Origin: F1-60-MAGs027 sp044344715 | Lineage (GTDB): Bacteria > Actinomycetota > Acidimicrobiia > Acidimicrobiales > Ilumatobacteraceae | Direction of reading: 5' to 3' | DNA: 12,442 nt | NCBI GenBank assembly: GCA_044344715.1 | Contig: JBIJCI010000049.1 | Span: 1-12,442 of the forward strand | Part shown: positions 5,976-12,442 of the stretch, in pieces | How the letters are laid out: each line of letters begins with the position of its first letter | Position numbering within the stretch: position 1 is the first letter of the stretch | Program-made: the position numbers and the translations under genes | The notes under the pieces: model-generated | What the model was told of the DNA's origin: nothing | The model's input: only the letters and a program-made list of their open reading frames with translations | Databases searched by the model: none

Positions 5976-7238
5976 TCAGAAGAGCGGCTGGGTGAGGTCG
6001 AGGTACAAGCCTGCCACGAGTAGCAGGACGAACAGCGCCACCACCGCCGTGGCGACGGGGGCGAGCTTCCGTACGTCGGCGTGGTAACGACGCGTACGGG
6101 TCGAACGCAACCGCTCGTAGATGGCCACCGCCGCGTGACCGCCGTCGAATGGCAGCAACGGGAGCATGTTGAAGACCCCGACGAACACGTTGACCGATGC
6201 GAGGAGGAGCAGCACGCCCTTCAGACCCTCTTCCCGACCGATCTCGCCACCGATCTGACTGGCACCGACCACCGTGCTCGGACGGGTGCGCGGGTCGGCC
6301 ACCTCGCGCGACAGGTTGTCGACGATGTTCACGGGGTTGAGCACGGTGAAGACACCCCGAACCGAGTCGGCGGCGGTGCCGACGACGTCCTGGGCGGCTC
6401 GCCACACCGATTCGCCCGAACCGATCCGCACGTAGTCGCGCGACCAACTGGCCACGCCGAAGAATGCCCGCGCCTCGGCGGTGTCGTCGGCACCCGGGAA
6501 GACGGTGAGTGTCGGCGTGACGGTGATGATCTCGCCACCGCGTTCCAGCACGACCGTGACGGTGTCGCCCGGACGCTGCGCCTTCACCGCTGCGACGAAG
6601 TCGTCGGACGTACGCAACGGCAACCCGTCGAACGAGACGATGACGTCACCGGCTCGAACACCAACCGCCTCGGCCGCACTGCCCGCATACGGCGACTCCG
6701 TAACCTCAACGCGACCCGTCTCCCCGTAGCGTCCGGCGGTTGCGTACACCCCCGCAAAGAGTATGAAGGCAATCAGCGCGTGCATGAGGGAGCCCGCCGT
6801 GATGACGAGCAGGCGCCGTGGGAACGACTTCGACCGGTAGGTGCGGCCCTCGTCCGCCGGATCCGTCTCGTCGAGGTTGTTCATTCCGATGATGCGAACG
6901 TACGCACCGATCGGCAGGGCACGAAGACCGTATTCCACCTCGCCCCGACGCCACGACAGGATGCGCGGACCGAAACCCATCGAGAACTGCGTGACCTTCA
7001 TGCCGGTGAGCCGGGCGGTGGAGAAGTGCCCGACCTCGTGCAGGAACACCGAGACGATCAAACCGACGACGAAGACGAGCGTCCAGACGTTGTTGATCCC
7101 GAGCCAGACGAGGAGTGCGGCGATGACACCGACCCCGACGATCGAGGTGGACGTTGGAACCTTGTCCTGCGAACCGGGTGTCGGGTCTCCCCCGCCACCC
7201 ACGAGATCTTCCCGAACTCGCGCGTAGAAGTTGGTCAC
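5976..7238 (-). CDS. rseP: RseP/Rip-type M50 intramembrane (site-2) zinc metalloprotease
   Basis: A membrane-embedded site-2 protease of the kind that cleaves anti-sigma factors and other single-pass membrane proteins. The 420-residue protein has transmembrane segments near residues 33-48, 50-66, 142-168, 340-360 and 393-415. The zinc site HEVGH is at 67-71, in the second of these. The second active-site motif NMLPLLPFDGG is at 357-367, with D365 as third metal ligand. One PDZ domain (about 175-245) includes AAEAVGVRAGDVIVSFDGLP. About 30 hydrophilic residues precede the first membrane segment. The GTG start overlaps the dxr stop as GTGA; there is no strong Shine-Dalgarno. The arrangement dxr-protease-ispG is the conserved actinobacterial context of Rip1 in Mycobacterium. 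No sigma or anti-sigma gene is in the window, so its substrate is unknown. Confidence 0.94.
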   Translation of the reverse strand: MTNFYARVREDLVGGGGDPTPGSQDKVPTSTSIVGVGVIAALLVWLGINNVWTLVFVVGLIVSVFLHEVGHFSTARLTGMKVTQFSMGFGPRILSWRRGEVEYGLRALPIGAYVRIIGMNNLDETDPADEGRTYRSKSFPRRLLVITAGSLMHALIAFILFAGVYATAGRYGETGRVEVTESPYAGSAAEAVGVRAGDVIVSFDGLPLRTSDDFVAAVKAQRPGDTVTVVLERGGEIITVTPTLTVFPGADDTAEARAFFGVASWSRDYVRIGSGESVWRAAQDVVGTAADSVRGVFTVLNPVNIVDNLSREVADPRTRPSTVVGASQIGGEIGREEGLKGVLLLLASVNVFVGVFNMLPLLPFDGGHAAVAIYERLRSTRTRRYHADVRKLAPVATAVVALFVLLLVAGLYLDLTQPLF

Positions 7239-8404
7239 GCGCTCACGGTACCTGGCGCCCGTACGGAAGATTCGACGATGTCCCGTGCAATCCGTCGCGC
7301 CTCGGCATCGGCGGCGAGCACGTCGTCGGTACTGCGAAGGGGATGTCCGTCATGGCGTTGCAGGGTGGCATCGTTCACGTCGGCGATCTGCAACCAGGAG
7401 ACTCGCCCGGCGAGGAAGGCCTCTACTGCGATCTCGTTGGCCGCACTCAGCCATGCGGGTGCCGAGCCTCCGGTGCGACCGGCGGCATAGGCGAGGTCCA
7501 GGCACCGGAACGTGGTGCGGTCGGGTGCCTCGAAGTCGAGGCGGGCCAGTCGGCTCCAATCGATGGCGCCGAACGGCACGTCGAAACGCTCCGGCCAGCC
7601 GATTGCATAGGCGATCGGCAACCGCATGTCGGGCAGTGACAGCTGGGCGATCGTTGCGCCGTCGCGGAACGTCACCATCGAGTGCACGATCGACTGCGGA
7701 TGTACCACGACGTTGATGCGGTCGTAGTCGACGTCGAACAACTCGTGCGCTTCGATGACCTCGAGACCCTTGTTCATCAAGGTCGAGGAGTCGACGGTGA
7801 TTTTCGGGCCCATCGACCACGTGGGGTGCACCAACGCCGCCGCGGTGTCGACCTCGGCCAGTTCGGCACGTGTCCTCCCGCGGAACGGCCCGCCGCTCGC
7901 GGTGAGCACCACTTCGGCAAGCTCGCGTCCGGCCGCCGCGCCCGAGCGGAGACACTGGTGGACGGCGCAGTGCTCGCTGTCGACCGGGACGATCGACGCT
8001 CCGGGCGTGTCGCGCAGTGGCCGCACCACGGGGCCGGCCGCGATCAGGCTCTCCTTGTTGGCGAGCGCCAGACGCTTTCCGCGGCGCAACGTCTCGAGCG
8101 TCACGGGTAAGCCGGCGAAGCCGACAACGGCGTTCACCACGACGTCGGCATCGACGGTGACGCTGGCGACGTCGTCCGAGAAGTCGATTCCCGGGAACTC
8201 CGCGGCCAACCGGGTTCGTACGTTCGCATCCACCACGGCGACGTGACGGGGATGATGGGTTCGAATCTGCTCGCGAAGGACCGACTCGTTCGACGACGCA
8301 GCCAGGGCGACGACCTCGTACCGGCCCTGCGATGCACCGACGACGTCGAGGGTCTGTCGTCCGATTGAACCGGTGCTACCGGCGAGCGCGATCCTGACCG
8401 CCAC
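7235..8404 (-). CDS. dxr: 1-deoxy-D-xylulose 5-phosphate reductoisomerase
   Basis: First committed step of the MEP pathway: DXP to 2-C-methyl-D-erythritol 4-phosphate with NADPH and a divalent metal; it is the target of fosmidomycin. The 389-residue length is typical. Visible motifs are the NADPH-binding GSTGSIG (9-15), LANKES (114-119), PVDSEH (140-145) with metal ligands D142 and E144, TASGGPFRG (168-176), HPTWSMGPKITVDSSTLMNK (193-212) followed by the third ligand E215, VHPQSIVHSMV (234-244) and AANEIAV (321-327). The GTG start at 8404 is 12 bases after cdsA, with no clear Shine-Dalgarno. The stop overlaps the protease GTG. In many actinobacteria rlmN lies between cdsA and dxr; here nothing does. 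Confidence 0.97.
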   Translation of the reverse strand: MAVRIALAGSTGSIGRQTLDVVGASQGRYEVVALAASSNESVLREQIRTHHPRHVAVVDANVRTRLAAEFPGIDFSDDVASVTVDADVVVNAVVGFAGLPVTLETLRRGKRLALANKESLIAAGPVVRPLRDTPGASIVPVDSEHCAVHQCLRSGAAAGRELAEVVLTASGGPFRGRTRAELAEVDTAAALVHPTWSMGPKITVDSSTLMNKGLEVIEAHELFDVDYDRINVVVHPQSIVHSMVTFRDGATIAQLSLPDMRLPIAYAIGWPERFDVPFGAIDWSRLARLDFEAPDRTTFRCLDLAYAAGRTGGSAPAWLSAANEIAVEAFLAGRVSWLQIADVNDATLQRHDGHPLRSTDDVLAADAEARRIARDIVESSVRAPGTVSA

Positions 8405-8416
8405 GACCGGCCGGAA

Positions 8417-9781
8417 TCAGCTTGCCCAGGGCGTGAGCGTGACCGTGAGGAAGTAGACGGCCGGGAGCGCGAAGAGCACCCCGTCGAACCGGTCGAGCAC
8501 TCCCCCGTGTCCCTTCAACAGCGTGCCGAAGTCCTTGACTCCGAGCGACCGCTTCAACGACGACTCGAACAAGTCACCGAGCGGTGCCATCACGGCGATG
8601 ACCGCGGCAAGGAGGATCCACTCGCTCATCTGGTTCCACGTGCCGCTGCGCATGCCGAATACGACGACCACGGCGAACGTGGCGATGGTGCCCCCGATCA
8701 GGCCCTCGATCGTCTTGTTCGGACTGATCGACGCCCGCATCGGGGTTCGGCCGATGGCCGAGCCGACGAAGTAGGCACCGATGTCGTTGGCGGCGATTCC
8801 GACCACGGCGAGGAACAGCGTGTCGGTGCCGACGTTCACCAACGTTTCATTGAGCGTGGAGATCCGCAGGATCAAGGCGGCAAAACTTCCGAGTAGTCCG
8901 ACGTACGACACACCGAGCATCAGCGCGCCGATACCCGAGAAGGCCGACGATGCGTCGTTTCCGGAACCAACCATGGTGATTGCGCCGGCAACGAGAGCGA
9001 ACGCAACGATCATGACGATTGCGTTGTGCGCCATGTAATAGGTGCCGATCGGTAGGGCGATGCAGGCAACCACGCCGATGACCATCGGTGCGGGGATGTT
9101 GCGGGCCGCGGTTTGGGTGAAGAACTCGAGTGATGCCAGACCGAGCACCACGACCACCAGGGCCATGACCGCCGCGGGACTGATCAACGACGTGGCAATG
9201 AAGAGCCCGACGAGTACGAGTCCAACGAGCACGGCCGAGCTGAGATTGCGATCCGAACCGACCGGACGCGGCTGCGTGCCGGAGTCGCTGCGCTGCGGTC
9301 GATCTCGCCGCACCTGCGCGGGTCGAACGGGAGCGGGCCGGCGCGGCGAACGGTCGCCCGCAGTCGGACGGCGACGTTCGCCGGTGGACCCACGCATCGT
9401 GGGGTGGGTATCCGAAGGGCGGCGCGCAACCGGATTGGACATGTCGCCGCCGATGTTGATGCGCCCCTCGGGCGCACGGCGACTCACGGGAGGCGGCGTC
9501 GTCCTCGAGCGACCAGTGTCCCCGGTTCCGCGGGAACCATCGCGGGTCGGACCACCGGAGTCGCGCGGCTGGACACCGAAGCGGGGTGTTTCGCTCGTCG
9601 GCGGCTTGTTCCACTGCGGCAAATCCGCGGTGTCGGTGGAGTCGATACGCACGACGGAGGCAGAGTCATCCGAGTCGGCGAACTTCACGACCCCGAATTC
9701 CTCACCGAAATCGATGGTGGCGTCGCGAAGCTCGCCCGTGGTCTCGTCGGATCCCGTGAAGTCGCGTCGGTCGTCGGACAC
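8417..9781 (-). CDS. cdsA: Phosphatidate cytidylyltransferase (CDP-diacylglycerol synthase) with long N-terminal extension
   Basis: Makes CDP-diacylglycerol from phosphatidic acid and CTP at the cytoplasmic membrane, the branch point for phosphatidylinositol, phosphatidylglycerol and cardiolipin. The catalytic part (about residues 180-454) is polytopic, with roughly eight hydrophobic segments. It shows ANDIGAYFVG (331-340), ISPNKTIEG (352-360) and the full CdsA signature SLKRSLGVKD through HGGVLDRFD (408-433). Residues 1-179 are hydrophilic and predicted disordered: acidic to about residue 55, then rich in Arg, Pro, Thr and Gly. A short motif, LPQWNKPP, lies at 54-61. The extension makes the protein much longer than the usual 270-310 residues. 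The GTG at 9781 is supported by GGAGG seven bases upstream. It begins two bases after the frr stop. Confidence 0.95.
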   Translation of the reverse strand: MSDDRRDFTGSDETTGELRDATIDFGEEFGVVKFADSDDSASVVRIDSTDTADLPQWNKPPTSETPRFGVQPRDSGGPTRDGSRGTGDTGRSRTTPPPVSRRAPEGRINIGGDMSNPVARRPSDTHPTMRGSTGERRRPTAGDRSPRRPAPVRPAQVRRDRPQRSDSGTQPRPVGSDRNLSSAVLVGLVLVGLFIATSLISPAAVMALVVVVLGLASLEFFTQTAARNIPAPMVIGVVACIALPIGTYYMAHNAIVMIVAFALVAGAITMVGSGNDASSAFSGIGALMLGVSYVGLLGSFAALILRISTLNETLVNVGTDTLFLAVVGIAANDIGAYFVGSAIGRTPMRASISPNKTIEGLIGGTIATFAVVVVFGMRSGTWNQMSEWILLAAVIAVMAPLGDLFESSLKRSLGVKDFGTLLKGHGGVLDRFDGVLFALPAVYFLTVTLTPWAS

Positions 9782-9783
9782 GT

Positions 9784-10341
9784 TCAGACCTCCATCACTT
9801 CTTGTTCCTTGCGGGCGGTCGCCTTGTCGATGAGGTCGACGTGCTCCTGTGTCATCTTGTCGAGGTCCTTCTCCGCCCGCTCGAGCTCATCCTTGGAGAT
9901 GTCCCCGTCCTTCTCCGACGTCTCGAGCACCTTGCGGGCATCGCGTCGGGCGTTGCGCACGGCGACTCGACCCTCCTCGGCGATGTTCTTCACGACCTTC
10001 ACGTACTCCTTGCGTCGATCCTCGGTGAGCGCCGGGAAGGCGAGCCGGATGACTTGACCGTCGTTGCTCGGATTCACCCCGAGGTTGGCGGCGCTGAGCG
10101 TCTTCTCGATAGCGGCGATGGCTCCGCGATCGTGCGGCTTGACGACGAGCATTCGCGCCTCGGGAACCTGGAAGCTGGCGAGCTGCTGGAGGGGCACCGG
10201 GGCCCCGTAGTAGTCGACGTTCAGCTTCTCGATCAACGCCGGGGAGGCCCGACCCGTGCGCACCGAGACGAACTGGTGTTGAACGTGCTCGACTGCCTTC
10301 TGCATCTTGTCGAGCGACTCGAGCAATGTGTCGTCGATCAC
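9784..10341 (-). CDS. frr: Ribosome recycling factor
   Basis: With EF-G it splits the post-termination ribosome so that subunits can be reused. The 185-residue length is exactly that of the family. It opens MIDDTLLESLDKMQKAVEHV, then FVSVRTGRASPALIEKLNVD (24-43), YYGAPVPLQQLASFQVPE (44-61) and the domain II region to about residue 105. The three-helix bundle returns with RNARRDARK (129-137), where R132 matches the conserved ribosome-contacting arginine, and a highly charged C-terminal helix follows. I chose the GTG at 10341-10339, which overlaps the pyrH stop as GTGA and gives the correct family N-terminus. Upstream in-frame ATG codons lie inside pyrH and add unrelated residues. No strong Shine-Dalgarno is visible, so translation is probably coupled to pyrH. 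Confidence 0.97.
   Translation of the reverse strand: MIDDTLLESLDKMQKAVEHVQHQFVSVRTGRASPALIEKLNVDYYGAPVPLQQLASFQVPEARMLVVKPHDRGAIAAIEKTLSAANLGVNPSNDGQVIRLAFPALTEDRRKEYVKVVKNIAEEGRVAVRNARRDARKVLETSEKDGDISKDELERAEKDLDKMTQEHVDLIDKATARKEQEVMEV
9789..9793 (-). promoter_or_regulatory. Shine-Dalgarno site fixing the long cdsA start
   Basis: On the minus strand GGAGG lies seven bases before the cdsA GTG at 9781, inside the last codons of frr. Its ideal spacing supports translating the whole low-complexity N-terminal extension of CdsA rather than starting at an internal codon such as M114. Confidence 0.75.
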
Positions 10342-11069
10342 TCGACCAGCGTACCGATTTCTTCGCCCTTGAGAATCGCCCGCAAATTGCCCGGCTGCAA
10401 CAGATCGAAGACCACGATCGGCAGGTTGTTGTCCATGCAAAAGGTGATGGCCGTGGAGTCCATGACCCGCAGGCCCTTGTTGATCACGTCGAGGTGCGAC
10501 AAGCGGGAATACCGGGTGGCGTTCTTGTCGATCTTCGGGTCGGCCGAGTAGATGCCGTCCACGCCCGAGTGCGTTCCCTTCAGGATCGCCTGCGCGTCGA
10601 TCTCCGCCGCCCGGAGTGCAGCGGCGGTGTCGGTGGTGAAGAACGGATTGCCGGTTCCACCGGCGAGGATGACGATGCGGCCCTTCTCCAGGTGCCGTTC
10701 ACAGCGACGACGGATGTACGGCTCGGCAACCTTCGGCATCTCGACGGCCGTCATCACACGCGAGTGCTGACCCGAGCGCTCGAGTGCATCCTGCAGGGCG
10801 AGGCCGTTGATGACCGTGGCGATCATCCCCATGTAGTCGGCCTGTGCCTGGTCCATGCCACGACCGCTGCCCTTGGTTCCACGCCAGAAGTTGCCGCCAC
10901 CGACGACGACGGCGATATCGACGCCGAACTCCTCGCGGGCATCCTTCAACTCGCCGGCCAACTGGGCCAGCACGTCGTTGTCGAGACCGAATCCCGATTT
11001 CTCGGCGAGCGCCTCGCCCGACAATTTCAGGACCACGCGATTCCAGCGGGGCTGGGTGCGTGGTGTCAT
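10338..11069 (-). CDS. pyrH: Uridylate (UMP) kinase
   Basis: Phosphorylates UMP to UDP with ATP in the cytoplasm, the step of pyrimidine nucleotide synthesis feeding UTP and CTP. The 243-residue protein has the amino-acid-kinase fold of bacterial hexameric UMP kinases. Features seen are VVLKLSGEAL (12-21, phosphate binding), VVVGGGNFWRG (54-64), the acceptor-side region ending at MPKVAEPYIRRR (111-122), LAGGTGNPFFTTDTAA (135-150) and VDGIYSADPKID (170-181). The ATG at 11069-11067 is preceded by GAGG at 11078-11075 with 5-base spacing, 13 bases after the tsf stop. An upstream in-frame ATG would add 97 low-complexity residues read from tsf in another frame, so I reject it. Its place between tsf and frr is the conserved arrangement. 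CTP derived from its product is also the CdsA substrate. Confidence 0.97.
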   Translation of the reverse strand: MTPRTQPRWNRVVLKLSGEALAEKSGFGLDNDVLAQLAGELKDAREEFGVDIAVVVGGGNFWRGTKGSGRGMDQAQADYMGMIATVINGLALQDALERSGQHSRVMTAVEMPKVAEPYIRRRCERHLEKGRIVILAGGTGNPFFTTDTAAALRAAEIDAQAILKGTHSGVDGIYSADPKIDKNATRYSRLSHLDVINKGLRVMDSTAITFCMDNNLPIVVFDLLQPGNLRAILKGEEIGTLVE

Positions 11070-11082
11070 GCCATCCTCGAGA

Positions 11083-11871
11083 TTACCCGATTTCGATTTG
11101 TGCGAACCGCACGATGGACGCCGAGCCGATGATCTGCTTGACCGACTGCTTGTCGTCCTTTGCGTAGGGCTGCTCGAGCAGGCAAAGGTCCTTGAAGAAG
11201 CCGTTGAGCTTGCCGTCGACGATCTTGGCGATGGCGGCCTCCGGCTTGCCCTCGTTGCGGGTGGCGGTCTCCAGGGTGGCGCGCTCGGCGGCCACCACGT
11301 CGGCGGGGACCTCGTCACGCGTGAGGTACTTCGGACGGGCGAAGGCGACGTGCACCGCAACGTCGTGTGCCAGCTCCTCGCTCGCGCCGCTCATCTCGAC
11401 CACGACGACGTTGACACCGCGGCCGCCCTGAACGTGCACGTACGAATCCATGATGTTGCCGGCCGCCGCCTCGAATCGGACGACCTCGCCGAGCTCGATC
11501 TTCTCCTTGAGGACGATCTTCAGGTCGTCGAGTTGCTTGGCTCGATCGGCAACCGCCGACTCGCCCTTCGTGCGGACGAGGTCGGCGAGCACCTGTGCTT
11601 CGGCGATGAACTGCTCGCTCGACGCGACGAAGTCGGTCTCGCACTTGAGCTTGACGATCGCCGCCTGCGGGCAGTCGATCGACAACGCCACGACGCCCTG
11701 GTTGTTCTCGCGGTCGGAGCGCTTGGCGCTCGCCGCAAGACCCTTCTCGCGCAACCACTTCTTCGCCGCCTCGACGTCGCCACCGGCTTCCTCGAGTGCC
11801 TTCTTGCAGTCCATCATTCCCGCGCCGGTTGCCTGGCGGAGGGCTTGAACGTCCTTTGCGTTGATAGCCAT
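11083..11871 (-). CDS. tsf: Translation elongation factor Ts
   Basis: EF-Ts is the guanine-nucleotide exchange factor for EF-Tu. The 262-residue protein begins with a UBA-like domain (about residues 5-44) carrying VQALRQATGAGMMDCKKAL (8-26). This is followed by the core with VKLKCETDFVAS (73-84), whose TDFV contacts EF-Tu, and two dimerisation-type subdomains ending near residue 262. The ATG shares one base with the rpsB stop (TAATG). An AGGAG at 11886-11882 lies 10 bases upstream. It follows rpsB as in nearly all bacteria. Length and motifs are normal, with no truncation or frameshift. Confidence 0.97.
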   Translation of the reverse strand: MAINAKDVQALRQATGAGMMDCKKALEEAGGDVEAAKKWLREKGLAASAKRSDRENNQGVVALSIDCPQAAIVKLKCETDFVASSEQFIAEAQVLADLVRTKGESAVADRAKQLDDLKIVLKEKIELGEVVRFEAAAGNIMDSYVHVQGGRGVNVVVVEMSGASEELAHDVAVHVAFARPKYLTRDEVPADVVAAERATLETATRNEGKPEAAIAKIVDGKLNGFFKDLCLLEQPYAKDDKQSVKQIIGSASIVRFAQIEIG

Positions 11872-12442
11872 TACTTCACGTCTCCTGCGAGCTTGGCGTC
11901 GCGTGCCTCCTGGGCGGCCTTTGCTTCGGCGCGTGCACGGGCCTGCTCGGCTGCGAACACCGCGTTGTCGACCGCGGCGGTCGCCGGATTCTGCACCTGG
12001 CCGCCGGCCTTCTCTGCGATGTAGCGGCCCTCGACGATCGCCTCGGCGACCACGCGGGTCATCAGTTCGTTGGCACGAATGGCGTCGTCGTTGCCCGGAA
12101 TCGGGTACTGCACGAAATCGGGATTGACGTTGGTGTCGACAACTGCGATGACGGGGATTCCGAGCTTGTTCGCTTCGGTCACCGCGAGGTGCTCGGTCTG
12201 CGTGTCGAGCACGAAGATCGCGTCGGGCTGACGCACCATGTTGCGGATGCCCGACAGGTTGCGCTGCAACTTGGCCAGCTCACGGGACATGAGGAGCGCT
12301 TCCTTCTTCGGGATCTGCGCCCACTCCGGCGAGGCCGCGAGGCGCTCGAGTTCGATCATCTTCGTGACGCGCTTGGAGATGGTGCCGAAGTTGGTGAGCA
12401 TGCCACCGAGCCAACGCTCGTTGATGTAGGGCATGCCGGTCT
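11871..12442 (-). CDS. rpsB: 30S ribosomal protein S2 (uS2), N-terminus outside window
   Basis: Structural protein of the small ribosomal subunit that joins late and lies near S1 and the mRNA exit region. The last 189 codons are present; roughly 80 residues at the N-terminus are missing at the window edge. The visible part opens TGMPYINERWLGGMLTNFGT, a hallmark of S2, followed by MSRELAKLQRNLSGIR, then AIFVLDTQTEHLAVTEANKL and DTNVNPDFVQYPIPGNDDAI. It ends with an Ala/Glu/Arg-rich C-terminal tail (about 45 residues) typical of actinobacterial S2. It is the first gene seen of the long minus-strand operon; the promoter must lie beyond 12442. Its stop overlaps the tsf ATG by one base. Confidence 0.97.
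   Translation of the reverse strand, partial: TGMPYINERWLGGMLTNFGTISKRVTKMIELERLAASPEWAQIPKKEALLMSRELAKLQRNLSGIRNMVRQPDAIFVLDTQTEHLAVTEANKLGIPVIAVVDTNVNPDFVQYPIPGNDDAIRANELMTRVVAEAIVEGRYIAEKAGGQVQNPATAAVDNAVFAAEQARARAEAKAAQEARDAKLAGDVK

Noticed and set aside
4896..6023. Plus-strand open frame of 375 codons opposite ispG
   Set aside because: It is the antisense shadow of a conserved gene in GC-rich DNA. Its product has no recognisable motifs and it is interrupted by nothing only because of codon bias.
4696..6447. Minus-strand open frame of 583 codons in another frame over ispG and the protease
   Set aside because: Arg-rich low-complexity translation with no motif. It spans the boundary of two well-supported genes and the SGNH 3' end.
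6081..7490. Plus-strand open frame of 469 codons opposite the M50 protease and the end of dxr
   Set aside because: The opposite strand encodes clear HEVGH and Dxr motifs across the same bases. This frame reads as Arg/Asp/Val-rich noise.
1..12442. A novel defence, mobile or biosynthetic system
   Set aside because: Every stretch longer than about 200 bases is accounted for by recognisable housekeeping genes. There are no transposases, integrases, direct repeats or CRISPR spacing patterns that I can see.

Overview
The window is GC-rich, densely packed chromosomal core DNA. It most resembles an actinobacterium, and I would guess the class Acidimicrobiia. This rests on three things: the gene order rpsB-tsf-pyrH-frr-cdsA-dxr-M50 protease-ispG with rimP-nusA beyond it, frequent GTG starts, and a Thr/Pro/Val-rich tail on a secreted protein. 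The taxonomic guess is inference, since no rRNA gene is present.

Layout. (1) Positions 1-1020, minus strand: the start of nusA (cut by the window edge) and all of rimP, overlapping by ATGA. (2) Positions 1021-1202: a 182-base divergent intergenic region. It holds a textbook intrinsic terminator that faces rimP-nusA, a second hairpin next to it, and two candidate -10 boxes set back to back. (3) Positions 1203-4733, plus strand: proS, manA and a secreted or anchored SGNH/GDSL hydrolase, spaced tightly enough to be one operon. (4) Positions 4746-12442, minus strand: an unbroken run of eight genes. In transcription order they are rpsB (5' end cut off), tsf, pyrH, frr, cdsA, dxr, an RseP/Rip-type M50 protease and ispG. 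Gaps are from -4 to +13 bases.

Function. The long minus-strand operon joins translation (S2, EF-Ts, ribosome recycling factor) and UMP phosphorylation (PyrH) to envelope precursor supply: CDP-diacylglycerol from CdsA, and MEP-pathway isoprenoid precursors from Dxr and IspG, with an intramembrane protease between the last two. The proS operon adds prolyl-tRNA synthesis and mannose-6-phosphate/fructose-6-phosphate interconversion. RimP and NusA serve 30S maturation and transcription elongation/termination.

Novelty. I see no new multi-gene system, no mobile element, no CRISPR array and no tRNA. The observation most worth following is the terminator hairpin inside the apparent leader of rimP-nusA, a candidate attenuator through which NusA could control its own operon. 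Secondary points are a proS start that looks leaderless, a cdsA with an N-terminal extension of about 180 residues of low-complexity charged sequence, a perfect 11-bp inverted repeat inside manA, and the inverted orientation of the proS block.
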